Shown: positions 42,968 through 56,349, counted from the stretch's first letter. The stretch is 64,000 nucleotides of DNA from Pseudomonas gingeri (GCF_013385635.1 NZ_JACAPR010000008.1:270323-334322); one strand, 5' to 3'. Notes: a model not told the origin generated them from the sequence alone. Numbers and translations: made by a program.

Positions 42968-43079
42968 CCCGATCGTTCCCACGCTCCGCGTGGGAATGCC
43001 TCACCGGACGCTCCGCGTCCGCTTCAAGGTGACGCAGAGCGTCACGGGCTGCATGCCCACGCAGAGCGTGGGAACGATC
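42968..43079. repeat. Intergenic palindromic repeat, copy 4
   Basis: About 112 bp from GATCGTTCCCACGC to GCGTGGGAACGATC, following the rhodanese gene. Internal stems are GACGCTCCGCGTC and GACGCAGAGCGTC. Confidence 0.92.
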
Positions 43080-43107
43080 GGCCCCAGGTTTATTTCAAAC
43101 GAGACAA

Positions 43108-43126
43108 ATAGCAATAATTCTCGATA
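43108..43126. promoter_or_regulatory. Possible Fur box upstream of the ECF sigma gene
   Basis: AATAGCAATAATTCTCGAT, 47 bp before the sigma-factor ATG, partly matches the NATWAT-repeat Fur pattern, the best block being AATAAT. Iron control is expected for an ECF/haem-receptor unit, but the match is weak. Confidence 0.35.
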
Positions 43127-43173
43127 TCATTCACGACATCTCCCGTTACCACCCGAAGTCGTGAAGGATCCCC

Positions 43174-43713
43174 ATGTCTCGTCCCAAGCCCGACCCCCTG
43201 TCGGCTGAAACCTTTCGCGGGTTCTATGCGGATATCCTGCATTTCCTGCGCAAACGCACGGACAACGCCAGCGACGCGGCGGACATGACCCAGGACGTCT
43301 TCACCCAGTGGCTGGACTACGACCACCAGGCCAAGGTCGAGCAGCCACGGGCCTTCCTGTTCCAGATGGCACGCAATCTGCTGCGCGATCACTGGCGCAA
43401 GCAGAAGGTCCGGCAAGCGGTGCACAGCGAACAAAGCGACCCGGAGCAGGAGCCCGTGAGCGACGACCGCAATGATCCGTTGGCGGCCACCCAGCGCCTG
43501 CAACGACTCGAACAGCTGAAACAGGTACTCGGCGAACTCTCGCCTCGGCGCCGAGAAGCCCTTATGCTTGCCCGTTTCGAGGGCCTTAGCCAGGCCCGGA
43601 TCGCTGAACGCATGGGGATTTCCGTCAGCATGGTGGAAAAACATATCGCCTTTGCCTTGCTGCACTGCAAGCAGCGACTGGATCAGGACCATGGCAAGGA
43701 GCAGCCAGAATGA
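43174..43713 (+). CDS. ECF sigma factor, FecI/HasI/HxuI type
   Basis: A 179-residue extracytoplasmic-function sigma factor. Region 2 is visible around DNASDAADMTQDVFTQWLDY and region 4 around LARFEGLSQARIAERMGISV, which continues into SMVEKHIAFALLHCKQRL. It would direct transcription of the haem receptor gene after surface signalling. It overlaps the FecR-like gene by 4 nt. Together with the receptor it forms a standard cell-surface signalling trio. Confidence 0.94.
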   Translation: MSRPKPDPLSAETFRGFYADILHFLRKRTDNASDAADMTQDVFTQWLDYDHQAKVEQPRAFLFQMARNLLRDHWRKQKVRQAVHSEQSDPEQEPVSDDRNDPLAATQRLQRLEQLKQVLGELSPRRREALMLARFEGLSQARIAERMGISVSMVEKHIAFALLHCKQRLDQDHGKEQPE

Positions 43714-44669
43714 CCCGCGTCACCGATATCGAGTTCGATGAGAACAGCATCGACGCCCAGGCCGCCAGCTGGTTTGCGCGCAATCGCAACGAGCAGGACC
43801 AGGCCGCCGACAAGGCCTTCGAGGCGTGGCGGGCAACCCCTGCCCACGCCAGGGCCTATGCCGAATTCGAAGCACTGTGGGCCGACCTCGCCGAACTCCA
43901 GCAGTTGAACAAGCCGGTGCCGCTGGCGCCACGCCGCACCAGCCCCTGGCGTCCGGCCCTGGCCGTGGCGGCCGCGCTGGTCTGTGCCGTATTGACCAGC
44001 AGCCTCGGTGCGCCGAACACGCCCTACCGTCATCAGGTCGCGGCCCATGCCGAAGGCACCCGTACCCTGAAGCTGCCGGACGGCAGCACCCTATACGTGA
44101 ATGCCAACACCCGCCTGCGTATCAATTTCCGCGCCCTGCAACGGGATATCTACCTGGACCAGGGCCAGTTGTACCTGGAGGTCGCCGCCGACAAGGAACG
44201 CCCGCTCTGGGTGCACGCCGGCAATGCCCGGGTGCGCGTAGTCGGCACCGCATTCGATGTGCGCCGCGGCCAGAAGCAACTGGTGGTCAGCGTCGCCCAT
44301 GGCCAGGTCGCCTTCGAGCCCGAGGGCGATCCGAACAACGCCACCCTGCTCGAAGCCCGCCAGCGCGGGATCTACGACTATGCCAAAGGCACCGTGCAGC
44401 AACAGGCGCTGAGCGCCGAAGAGGTCGCCGACTGGCGCAGCGGCCACCTGACCTTTCGCAACCGCGAACTGGCCAGCCTGATCGACGAACTGAATCTCTA
44501 CCGCAGCAAGCCGGTGCAACTGGCCGACGGCCCGCTGGCGCACTACAAGGTGTCCGGCAGTCTCGATGCCAAGGACCCCGATGCCCTGCTCAACGCCCTG
44601 CCCGCCCTGATCCCGGTGAAAACCGTGGGCCTGGACGACGGCGAAGTCAGGATCGAAAACCGCAAATAA
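43710..44669 (+). CDS. FecR-family anti-sigma factor
   Basis: A 319-residue inner-membrane sigma regulator. The N-terminal DUF4880 region (AASWFARNRNEQDQAADKAF then EAWRATPAHARAY) binds the sigma factor. One membrane helix (about 80-98, RPALAVAAALVCAVLTSSL) follows, then the periplasmic FecR domain (TLKLPDGSTLYVNANTRLRI and VVGTAFDVRR). It would receive the receptor's signal and release the sigma factor. Its stop is directly followed by a hairpin that separates it from the receptor gene. Confidence 0.94.
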   Translation: MTRVTDIEFDENSIDAQAASWFARNRNEQDQAADKAFEAWRATPAHARAYAEFEALWADLAELQQLNKPVPLAPRRTSPWRPALAVAAALVCAVLTSSLGAPNTPYRHQVAAHAEGTRTLKLPDGSTLYVNANTRLRINFRALQRDIYLDQGQLYLEVAADKERPLWVHAGNARVRVVGTAFDVRRGQKQLVVSVAHGQVAFEPEGDPNNATLLEARQRGIYDYAKGTVQQQALSAEEVADWRSGHLTFRNRELASLIDELNLYRSKPVQLADGPLAHYKVSGSLDAKDPDALLNALPALIPVKTVGLDDGEVRIENRK

Positions 44670-44712
44670 CCTCATTTGCGAATATTTTTCATTCGCACAT
44701 GAGGTTTTATTT
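44670..44712 (+). terminator. Hairpin terminator/attenuator between fecR-like gene and receptor
   Basis: CCTCAT-t-TGCGAAT pairs with ATTCGCA-c-ATGAGG around an ATTTTTC loop, followed by TTTTATTT. It starts on the base after the fecR-like stop codon and would let the receptor gene be transcribed separately from an ECF-dependent promoter just downstream. Confidence 0.75.
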
Positions 44713-44786
44713 CACTGCCGCGTCTTCCTCCCCGATTGCGTTCTGAACGAACGCCTTTTTGGCCTTTGGCCACATCGGGGGATTCA

Positions 44787-47357
44787 ATGTTTCGCGCTGC
44801 TCATGAGCTGTTCCACACCTGTTCCCGTCCCACACTGATCGCCGCCTGCCTGACCGTCAGCCTCCAGGCCACGGCCGCCGACTCGGTGATGCTGAACCTG
44901 CCGGCCCAGTCCCTGGCGACGTCCCTCAGCCAGGTCGCACAGAAGACCCGCATCCAGTTGCTGTTCGACGAGGAGCAGTTGCGCAGCACCCAGGCCCGTG
45001 CGCTGGAAGGTCGGTTCACCGCGCAGGAAGCCATTGTCCTGCTGCTCAAGAACGGCGGCTTCAAACTGATCCAGGTCGGCAACACCTTCGTCGTGCGCAA
45101 GATCGAGCTCGAGCCTGAACCCGCTCCCGGCAACAGCGCCATCCAGTTGGGCGCGGTGAGCATCCTCGGCGACGGCAAGGAAGTGAACGCCAGCACCGTC
45201 GGTCGTTCGACCCTGACCCAGGACGATATCGAGCGCAACCAGCCCAGCAACATTCCCGCGCTGCTCGGTACCCTGCCCGGCATCAGCATGGGCGGCTCGA
45301 TGAAACCCGGTGGCCAGACCATCAATATCTGGGGCCTGGGCGATGCCGAAGATGTGCCGCTGACCGTCGATGGCGCCACCAAGAGCAGCTTCGAACGCTA
45401 TCAGCAGGGCACCATCTTCATCGAGCCGGAGCTGATCAAGAGCATCGAGGTGGAAAAAGGCCCGCACTCGCCGGAGACCGGCAACGGCGGCTTCGGCGGC
45501 ACCGTGCATATGGAGACCAAGGACGCCCCGGACCTGCTGGAAAAGGGTCGCAACAGCGGCGCCATGGTCAAGTACGGCTACGCCAGCAACAACCACGAGC
45601 AGACCTACAGCGGCGCCGCCTATGGCCGCACCGATGACGGCAAGGCCGATGCCCTGGTGTTCCTGACCCAGCGTGACGGCGGCGACATGAAACTGGCCGC
45701 CACCCCGCCCGATCCCAACAACCAGTACCCGATCAATCCCAAGCGCCTGCCCAACAGCGCCCAGGACCTGGACGCGATGCTGCTCAAGCTGAACCTGAAC
45801 ATCACCGACGAACAGACCCTCAAGCTGTCCTACTCGCGCTCCCACAGCGAGCGTTGGGCACCCTTTTCATCGCAGAGCTACCCGACGCCGCCCACCGCGT
45901 CGAACATCAAGCAGTACGGTTACGAAGGTGCCCTCAAGCGCTTCCTCGCCGACCGCGACACCGTCGACACCACCTGGTCGGGCAAGTATGAATACAAGCC
46001 CTCGGACAACCCGTGGGTGGACCTGCAGGTGAAGTACTCCGAGTCCGACACCGACCAGACCGACGAGCGCGACGCTACCGCGTTCTTCCAGCTGGCCACC
46101 GGTGGACGCAAGATGGACACCGAGTACAAGGACCGTGAACTGGAGGTGAAGAACACCAGCCTGTTCGACACCGGCGTCCTGCAACACGCCCTGACCGCCG
46201 GCGTGCAGATCCGCAAGCACGCCCGGGAAACCGAGATGTGGATGCCCGGCAATACCTACAACACACCGAAGTACAACTACGGGCATTTCCAGCCAGCCTT
46301 CATGCCCCACGGCAAGGTCGACGCCAATGCCTTCTTTATCGAGGATGCCGTGACCCTGGGGGACTTCACGCTGACGCCGTCACTGCGTTATGACCACGTG
46401 CGCAACCGTGGCGAGGCCAACGATGCGCCTTACTACTCGAACCCCGATCCGGCCATCGGCCATGACTACAGCGACCGCACCTACACCGGCTGGTCGCCAC
46501 GTCTGGCGGCCTTCTGGCGAGTGACCCCGACCCAGGGCCTGTTCGCCAACTACAGCAAGACCTGGCGCGCCCCGGTGATCGACGAACAATACGAAGTCCA
46601 GGGACTGGGCAGCCGTACCGCCACCAGTGTCGACCTTGACCCCGAGCGCATCACCGCGCTGCGCTTCGGCACCATCAGCAACTTCTCCAAGCTGCTGTCG
46701 GACAACGACGACCTGATGGTCCGCACGACGTTCCTGCACAACCGGATCGAGGACGAGATCTTCAAGGCCACGGGGGTCGGCTGCGAGAACCAGGCGGTCA
46801 ACGGCGGCACCATCAGCAGCGCCTGCCCGTCGGGCGCGATGTCCAACTACCGCAATATCGGTGGCATGACCATCAAGGGTTTCGAGGTCGAAAGCTACTA
46901 CGACTCGGCTTATGTATTCGGGCAGTTGTCCTACAGCTACCTCACCGGCAAGCGCGACAACCCCTACACCAACCCGTGGGGCTCATCGGTCTGGGCCCGG
47001 GATATTCCGCCGGCCAAGTGGGTGGTGATGCTCGGTACCAAGATTCCGAGCCTGGATGCGCGGGTCGGCTGGCAGGGCATCTATGTGCGCAAGACCGACC
47101 GCCTGCCCAGCGACAAGTACAGCAGCGGCCCGGGCAGCAGTGTCGGCGACGCCTTCTACGACCAGTACGCGAACGACAGCTATGTGGTGCAGAGCCTGTT
47201 CGCCCAGTGGAAACCGCAGCAGCGCTACCTGAAGGGCACCGAGGTCAACGTCACGGTGGATAACCTGATGAACCGCAACTATCGCCCGGAACTGAGCGGC
47301 GACCGCGCCTACAGCGAGGGGCGCAACCTCAAGGTCAGCCTGACGCGGTTTTTCTGA
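44787..47357 (+). CDS. TonB-dependent haem receptor (HasR/HxuA-like)
   Basis: An 856-residue receptor. A signal peptide ends near ATAAD and is followed by an STN signalling domain (about 35-105, LNLPAQSLATSLSQVAQKTR), a plug with INIWGLGDAEDVPLTVDGA and FIEPELIKSIEVEKGPHSPE, and a barrel ending in TRFF. The plug text resembles the haem/haemoglobin receptor family, including HasR and the Hxu receptor. No hasA haemophore gene or has-type exporter follows, so the Hxu-like arrangement (sigma, anti-sigma, receptor) fits better. ATG at 44787 begins the signal peptide; the longer frame is leader. Confidence 0.88.
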   Translation: MFRAAHELFHTCSRPTLIAACLTVSLQATAADSVMLNLPAQSLATSLSQVAQKTRIQLLFDEEQLRSTQARALEGRFTAQEAIVLLLKNGGFKLIQVGNTFVVRKIELEPEPAPGNSAIQLGAVSILGDGKEVNASTVGRSTLTQDDIERNQPSNIPALLGTLPGISMGGSMKPGGQTINIWGLGDAEDVPLTVDGATKSSFERYQQGTIFIEPELIKSIEVEKGPHSPETGNGGFGGTVHMETKDAPDLLEKGRNSGAMVKYGYASNNHEQTYSGAAYGRTDDGKADALVFLTQRDGGDMKLAATPPDPNNQYPINPKRLPNSAQDLDAMLLKLNLNITDEQTLKLSYSRSHSERWAPFSSQSYPTPPTASNIKQYGYEGALKRFLADRDTVDTTWSGKYEYKPSDNPWVDLQVKYSESDTDQTDERDATAFFQLATGGRKMDTEYKDRELEVKNTSLFDTGVLQHALTAGVQIRKHARETEMWMPGNTYNTPKYNYGHFQPAFMPHGKVDANAFFIEDAVTLGDFTLTPSLRYDHVRNRGEANDAPYYSNPDPAIGHDYSDRTYTGWSPRLAAFWRVTPTQGLFANYSKTWRAPVIDEQYEVQGLGSRTATSVDLDPERITALRFGTISNFSKLLSDNDDLMVRTTFLHNRIEDEIFKATGVGCENQAVNGGTISSACPSGAMSNYRNIGGMTIKGFEVESYYDSAYVFGQLSYSYLTGKRDNPYTNPWGSSVWARDIPPAKWVVMLGTKIPSLDARVGWQGIYVRKTDRLPSDKYSSGPGSSVGDAFYDQYANDSYVVQSLFAQWKPQQRYLKGTEVNVTVDNLMNRNYRPELSGDRAYSEGRNLKVSLTRFF

Positions 47358-47643
47358 GGACCGTCAGTTCCGCTACCTGGGCCCTGCGCTGACTCAGGTA
47401 ACGGGTACAGGCAACCCGCAGGAAGGAGGCGAAATTCACCACCTCGCCGCGATAGTCCATCACTTCTTCGTGGAGCCGGGTGATCATCTGGTTGGTGGTC
47501 ACACCTTCCGCGTCGGCGATCTCGCTGAGGATGTCCCAGAACTGGTTCTCCAGGCGCAGGGTAGTGACCACACCACCGATGCGCAGCGACCGGGACCGCG
47601 ACTCGTAGAGAATCGGATCGGCTTTGACGTAGAGCTCGCACAT
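47335..47643 (-). CDS. Ribbon-helix-helix domain protein
   Basis: A 102-residue protein with a RHH_4-type ribbon-helix-helix domain: RIGGVVTTLRLENQFWDILS then EIADAEGVTTNQMITRLHEE. It may be a small DNA-binding regulator. ATG at 47643 is used because homology starts there; a longer open frame overlaps the PfpI gene in another phase. It overlaps the end of the convergent haem-receptor gene by 23 bp and follows the PfpI-like gene with 14 bp between, probably as one operon. Confidence 0.87.
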   Translation of the reverse strand: MCELYVKADPILYESRSRSLRIGGVVTTLRLENQFWDILSEIADAEGVTTNQMITRLHEEVMDYRGEVVNFASFLRVACTRYLSQRRAQVAELTVLRKTASG

Positions 47644-47657
47644 GACCGCAGCCTCGC

Positions 47658-48239
47658 TTACAAGATGATTTTGGTGCCCAGCAGGCCCAGGAACGCCGCC
47701 AGCCAGCTCGGGTGCGCCGGCCAGGCCGGGGCCGTGGCCAGGTTGCCCTGGACATGGGCCTGGGTCACCTCGATATCGATGTAGCGACCGCCGGCCAGGC
47801 GCACTTCCGGGGCACAGGCCGGATAGGCACTGCACTCGCGACCGTCGAGGATACCCGCCGCCGCCAGCAATTGCGCGCCATGGCACACCGCGGCGATCGG
47901 TTTGCCAGCCTGGTCGAAAGCCTGTACCAGTTGCAGCACCTTGTCGTTCAGGCGCAGGTACTCGGGCGCGCGGCCGCCGGGAATCAGCAAACCATCGTAG
48001 TCGGCGGCATCGACCTGGGCGAAATCGAAGTTCAGGGCAAACAGATGACCGGGCTTCTCGCTGTAGGTCTGGTCACCCTCGAAGTCGTGGATCGCGGTGC
48101 GTACGGTCTGGCCGGCGATCTTGTCCGGACACACTGCATGCACCTGGTGACCGACCATCAGCAGGGCCTGGAACGGCACCATCACTTCGTAATCTTCGAC
48201 GTAGTCGCCGACCAGCATCAGAATCTTTTTCGCGGCCAT
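47658..48239 (-). CDS. DJ-1/PfpI family protein
   Basis: A 193-residue class I glutamine-amidotransferase-like protein of the PfpI/DJ-1 family. The nucleophile elbow is AAVCHGAQ with C119-H120, and GGRAPEYL supplies the conserved Glu region. Members are deglycases, proteases or chaperones against carbonyl stress; the exact role is unclear. ATG at 48239 is preferred to a long upstream frame. The ribbon-helix-helix gene lies just downstream on the same strand. Confidence 0.92.
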   Translation of the reverse strand: MAAKKILMLVGDYVEDYEVMVPFQALLMVGHQVHAVCPDKIAGQTVRTAIHDFEGDQTYSEKPGHLFALNFDFAQVDAADYDGLLIPGGRAPEYLRLNDKVLQLVQAFDQAGKPIAAVCHGAQLLAAAGILDGRECSAYPACAPEVRLAGGRYIDIEVTQAHVQGNLATAPAWPAHPSWLAAFLGLLGTKIIL

Positions 48240-48446
48240 GGGGTGAACTCCTCTGGGTGAACGCTTGGGCAGACAAGAGTAGTCAAGGTAGACCCTCTGC
48301 ACGCCGGCGGGTAATCGCCGGCTACTACGAACACAACGGGGCGACAAACTGTACGGACAACTTTCTGCCCAGCTGTAACAGCGCGTCGTCGGACCTTTAT
48401 GGCTAGATGACAGTTCCTGTTTCCCTGAATTCCCGGCCTACTACTT

Positions 48447-49358
48447 ATGTCCTCCCGTGAAAACACCGGCATGCTCCTCGGCCTGCTGGGCGTGGTGATC
48501 TTCAGCCTGACCCTGCCCTTCACCCGTATCGTGGTGCAGGAAATCAACCCGCTGCTCAACGGCCTCGGCCGCGCCCTGGTCGCGGCCATCCCGGCGGCGG
48601 CCCTGCTGCTGTGGCGCAAGGAAAAGTGGCCGACCTGGAGCCAGTTCAAGGGCCTGTGGCTGGTGATCGCCGGCGTGATCCTCGGTTTTCCGGTGCTTTC
48701 GGCCTGGGCCATGCAGACCCTGCCGGCCTCCCACGGCGCCCTGGTCAATGGCCTGCAACCCTTGTGCGTGGCGTTGTACGCAGCCTGGTTGTCTCACGAA
48801 CGGCCGTCACGGGCCTTCTGGGCCTGCGCCGCCCTGGGCAGCGCGCTGGTGCTGGGTTATGCCTTGATCAGCGGCGCCGGCAGTATCCAGGCCGGCGACC
48901 TGTTGATGCTCGGGGCGATCGCCGTCGGCGGCCTCGGTTATGCCGAAGGCGGGCGCCTGGCCCGGGAGATGGGGGGCTGGCAGGTGATCTGCTGGGCGCT
49001 GGTGCTGTCGGTGCCGGTGTTGATCGGCCCGGTGCTGTACCTGGCCTGGCAACACCAGGGGCCCATTTCCAGCAAGGCCTGGTGGGCCTTCGGCTACGTG
49101 GCGATGTTTTCGCAGTTCCTCGGCTTTTTTGCCTGGTACGCCGGACTTGCCCTGGGCGGTATCGCCCGGGTCAGCCAGATCCAGCTGCTGCAGATTTTCT
49201 TCACCATCGCCTTTTCAGCGCTGTTCTTCGGCGAACACGTCGAGCCGATTACCTGGCTGTTTGCCGGGGGCGTGATCGTCACCGTGATCCTCGGGCGCAG
49301 GACCAGTGTCCGCCCGGCGCAACCGGGCAGCCTGCCGCCGGGGGTTCAGCTCAAGTAG
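48447..49358 (+). CDS. EamA/DMT family transporter
   Basis: A 303-residue, ten-helix drug/metabolite transporter with two EamA halves (about 8-140 and 150-285). It begins LGLLGVVIFSLTLPFTRIVV and has a second-half RVSQIQLLQIFFTIAFSALF. Substrates of such proteins are typically amino acids or metabolites exported from the cell; none can be assigned. It overlaps the 3' end of the convergent methyltransferase gene by 13 bp. Confidence 0.9.
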   Translation: MSSRENTGMLLGLLGVVIFSLTLPFTRIVVQEINPLLNGLGRALVAAIPAAALLLWRKEKWPTWSQFKGLWLVIAGVILGFPVLSAWAMQTLPASHGALVNGLQPLCVALYAAWLSHERPSRAFWACAALGSALVLGYALISGAGSIQAGDLLMLGAIAVGGLGYAEGGRLAREMGGWQVICWALVLSVPVLIGPVLYLAWQHQGPISSKAWWAFGYVAMFSQFLGFFAWYAGLALGGIARVSQIQLLQIFFTIAFSALFFGEHVEPITWLFAGGVIVTVILGRRTSVRPAQPGSLPPGVQLK

Positions 49359-50563
49359 CCGTCGGCCCGCAGCAGGGTTTCCAGGCAGTGCTCCCGGATG
49401 GCGTAGAACGCCTTGAGTTCCTCGATTTTTGCCAGCAGTGGCGCCGGATCCTGCGATTCGGCGCGCTTGACCGCGAGGATCATCTTGTTCTTGTTGGTGT
49501 GCTCCAGGGAGATGAACTCGAAGACCTTGGTCTCGTAGCCGCAGGCTTCGAGGAACAGCGCCCGCAGGCTGTCGGTGACCATCTCCGCCTGCTGCCCCAG
49601 GTGCAGGCCGTATTGCAGCATCGGCTTGAGCAACGCCGGGCTCTGGATCTGCAGGCGGATCTGCTTGTGGCAGCACGGCGAGCACATGATGATCGCCGCG
49701 CCGGAACGGATGCCCGTGTGGATCGCATAGTCGGTGGCGATATCGCAGGCATGCAGGGCGATCATCACGTCCAGCTCGCTCGGTGCCACACTGCGCACAT
49801 CACCGCACTTGAACAGCAGCCCCGGATGATCCAGGCGTGCGGCGGCCGCGTTGCACAGGGTCACCATGTCCTCACGCAACTCGACACCGGTCACCTGCCC
49901 TTCGGCTTCCAGGGTGTTGCACAGGTAGTCATGGATGGCAAAGGTCAGGTAGCCCTTGCCCGAGCCGAAATCCGCCACCCGCACCGGTTGGTCCAGCCTG
50001 ATCGGTGAACTGCCCAGGGCATGGGAAAACACTTCGATGAACTTGTTGATCTGCTTCCATTTGCGCGACATGGCCGGGATCAACTCGTGCTGCCTGTTGG
50101 TCACGCCGAGGTCGGTCAGGAACGGCCGGCTGAGCTCCAGGTAGCGGTTCTTCTCCCGGTTGTGCTCGCTGGACGGCACCTCCCGCGCCTGCTGGGTCTT
50201 GCCCTTGAACAGGGTGCTCTTGCCCTTCTTGCTGTATTCGAGCTGCACTTCATCGGTCAGCGACAGCAGGTGGGCGTTCTTGAACGACGCCGGCAATAAC
50301 CCGGCAATGGCCGCGACACCGTCGGCCAGGGAGAAATTCTTGGTGATATCGCGGGTCTTGTAGCGGTAGACAAAGGACAGGCACGGCTGGTCCTTGACCG
50401 TCAGCTGCTTGATGATCAACCGCTGCAGGTCCGCCTCGGTGCCCACGTACCTGGCCAGTACCAGCTTGATAAAGGCGTTTTGCGCCAGGCTGGTTTCGAG
50501 CAACTCGATAAAGCGGGCGTGATGGTCCGGCACGGACTGGGCTGGAGTTGCAGTAGCTGACAT
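49346..50563 (-). CDS. SAM-dependent methyltransferase domain protein
   Basis: A 405-residue protein with a C-terminal class I methyltransferase domain: motif I VADFGSGKGYLTF, then VTGVELRED and ALHACDIATDYAIHTG. A MCSPCCHKQIRLQIQ stretch follows and resembles the family of large methyltransferases of unknown substrate. The N-terminal 170 residues carry no domain I can name. ATG at 50563 is selected over a longer low-complexity extension. It is a monocistronic gene divergent from the encapsulin gene. Confidence 0.88.
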   Translation of the reverse strand: MSATATPAQSVPDHHARFIELLETSLAQNAFIKLVLARYVGTEADLQRLIIKQLTVKDQPCLSFVYRYKTRDITKNFSLADGVAAIAGLLPASFKNAHLLSLTDEVQLEYSKKGKSTLFKGKTQQAREVPSSEHNREKNRYLELSRPFLTDLGVTNRQHELIPAMSRKWKQINKFIEVFSHALGSSPIRLDQPVRVADFGSGKGYLTFAIHDYLCNTLEAEGQVTGVELREDMVTLCNAAAARLDHPGLLFKCGDVRSVAPSELDVMIALHACDIATDYAIHTGIRSGAAIIMCSPCCHKQIRLQIQSPALLKPMLQYGLHLGQQAEMVTDSLRALFLEACGYETKVFEFISLEHTNKNKMILAVKRAESQDPAPLLAKIEELKAFYAIREHCLETLLRADGYLS

Positions 50564-50886
50564 GGAAAAAGCGCCTCGGGCGTGCGGAAGTCGGATCGGA
50601 GGAATGGCGGGCATTTTAGGCGGGATGGGACGCCGGGGCACGGGGTTATTTCGTCATTCATCCGATTCCCGGGCACAGGCGCCCCGCGACAACTTGACGT
50701 TGCGCAGAACCGACTAGAATTAACAGCTTCTGGTCATGGACGCTCGGCGCTTCATGGCTTTCGCCCACCGAACCGATAGCGACCTCAGAAGCAGCAAGGG
50801 CTACGCAAGTTTCAGACGCGGCATTTTCCCCGGCAGCAAACCTGCTGACTGAGTGGTTTTGAGAAAAAACTGATCAGGTGTCCGTC
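50564..50886 (+). promoter_or_regulatory. Intergenic region with probable promoter of the encapsulin operon
   Basis: A 323-bp spacer between the divergent methyltransferase and encapsulin genes. TTGACG at 50694-50699 and TAGAAT at 50715-50720, 15 bp apart, form a possible sigma-70 promoter for the encapsulin/terpene synthase pair. About 165 bp of leader would follow, with no obvious small gene or terminator. Confidence 0.5.
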
Positions 50887-54684
<3,798 letters not shown>

Positions 54685-54716
54685 GGTTGTGCATGCTCTC
54701 TCGTTATTATGTTTTT

Positions 54717-55427
54717 TTACCAACTGCCCGATGATCCGCCGCCACCGAAACTGCCGCCGCCACCGCTGAAACCACCACCGGAACGTCCGCCGCCACTGCC
54801 GCCGATACCTCCCGAGCCACCGCCCCTGGGGCCATAGCCCATCAGTTGCATGATCGCGCAGATCAGCACGAAGAGAACCATCAGGAAGCCGATCAATACC
54901 GGGTGCCGCGAACCGAAATCCCCCGCCGACTCGGTTTTCTGCGCAGGAGGACTGCCGAGCACATCGAGTATCGCGCCGACCCCGGCACTGATGCCGCTGG
55001 ACACATGGCCGCGCTTGAACTGCGGCACGATCAACTGGTTGATGATCAGCGCGGACCGGGCATCGGTCAGGCGATCCTCCAGGCCATAACCCACTTCAAT
55101 GCGCACCTTGCGCTCGTCGCGGGCGACGATCAGCAGTGCACCGTTGTTGCGGTCCTTCTGGCCGATTCCCCAATAACGCCCCAACTGGTAGCCGTAGTCC
55201 TCGATGGTGGTGCCTTGCAGATTGGGCAAGGTGACCACCACCACCTGCTCGCCCGTGGCCTTTTCATGGGCCTGCAATGCCTGGTTCAAGCTTTCGCGCA
55301 CCGGCGCGTCGATTATCCGGGCGTTATCGACCACACGCCCGGTCAGTTCGGGAAACTGCAAATCGGCCCTGGCCGTCAGTGCCAGCGCGCAGAGCAACAG
55401 CCACAGGGCACCTTTGAAAATACGCAT
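54717..55427 (-). CDS. TPM-domain protein with Gly-rich tail (YgcG-like)
   Basis: A 236-residue protein with a signal peptide (LTARA before DLQFPE), a periplasmic TPM domain (about 28-165, VDNARIIDAPVRESLNQALQ and VEVGYGLEDRLTDARSA-like text), one C-terminal membrane helix (about 181-200) and a Gly/Ser-rich tail. This matches YgcG-type proteins. It sits between LemA and a second TPM protein in a conserved three-gene operon. Confidence 0.92.
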   Translation of the reverse strand: MRIFKGALWLLLCALALTARADLQFPELTGRVVDNARIIDAPVRESLNQALQAHEKATGEQVVVVTLPNLQGTTIEDYGYQLGRYWGIGQKDRNNGALLIVARDERKVRIEVGYGLEDRLTDARSALIINQLIVPQFKRGHVSSGISAGVGAILDVLGSPPAQKTESAGDFGSRHPVLIGFLMVLFVLICAIMQLMGYGPRGGGSGGIGGSGGGRSGGGFSGGGGSFGGGGSSGSW

Positions 55428-55497
55428 GCCTACCTCGTCCGTGATGACGCAGGGATAAGTCCTGCCACGCACCCGCGCGGCAAGGCCTATCGAGTGA

Positions 55498-56106
55498 TCA
55501 GAACTTCACCTGCGGCGCCTTGTCGGCGTCCTGGGCGGTCGCTTCGAAGGTCGGGCGCAGCGGCAGGTCGCTGTACATCAGGCTGTGCCAGAGACGACCG
55601 GGAAAGGTGCGGATCTCGGTGTTGTACTTCTCCACGCTGAGGATAAAGTCACGCCGCGCCACGCTGATACGGTTTTCCGTGCCTTCCAGTTGGGACTGCA
55701 GGGCGAGGAAGTTCTGGTTCGACTTCAGGTCAGGATAACGCTCCGAGACCACCATCAGCCGGCTGAGGGCGCCGGTCAGCTGGCCCTGGGCCTCCTGGTA
55801 CTGCTTGAGCTTCTCGGGATTGTCCAGGGTGCTGGCGTCGACCTGGATCGAGGTGGCCCTGGAGCGCGCCTCGATGACCGCGGTCAGGGTTTCCTGCTCC
55901 TGTTTCGCATAGCCCTTGACCGTTTCCACCAGGTTCGGGATCAGGTCCGCACGTCGCTGGTACTGGTTCTGCACCTGGGCCCAGTTGGCCTTCACCTGTT
56001 CGTCGTAGGTGGGAATATTGTTGATGCCGCAGCCGGCCAGCAAAGTGGCCAGCAAGGCCAGGACGGCGAATCTCCAGCTCGAACGGAAGCCCGGTTGTGC
56101 CTGCAT
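55498..56106 (-). CDS. LemA-family lipoprotein
   Basis: A 202-residue LemA protein with lipobox LLAGC (C26). The helical core contains NIPTYDEQVKANWAQVQNQY and RRADLIPNLVETVKGYAKQE, the LemA signature. Members are envelope proteins of uncertain function. It is the first gene of an operon with two TPM-domain proteins, 70 bp from the next. ATG at 56106 gives a normal signal peptide. Confidence 0.94.
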   Translation of the reverse strand: MQAQPGFRSSWRFAVLALLATLLAGCGINNIPTYDEQVKANWAQVQNQYQRRADLIPNLVETVKGYAKQEQETLTAVIEARSRATSIQVDASTLDNPEKLKQYQEAQGQLTGALSRLMVVSERYPDLKSNQNFLALQSQLEGTENRISVARRDFILSVEKYNTEIRTFPGRLWHSLMYSDLPLRPTFEATAQDADKAPQVKF

Positions 56107-56349
56107 GCTCGAAACGCTCCTTGAAACGATAAAAAGGGAGAAATCCTAGGATTTTTCGCACCGGGGGCTGAGGCATAATCCGCCGCTGCCACTGGAATGT
56201 ATGAAGCCAATCAGCTAAAAGATGCCCAGCGCGAAAAACAGTTCAGAAGTGTGCTGGATTTATGGGCACATAAATAGCCGCTCCCAATAACTAAACAGCC
56301 CGGCCGGTGCTCGAACACCTCGCCGTACCGGGCCCCGAGATAATCATTC

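Noticed and set aside
43174..47357. A complete has haemophore system
   Set aside because: No hasA-like or type I exporter genes follow; the next genes are a ribbon-helix-helix protein and a PfpI protein on the other strand.
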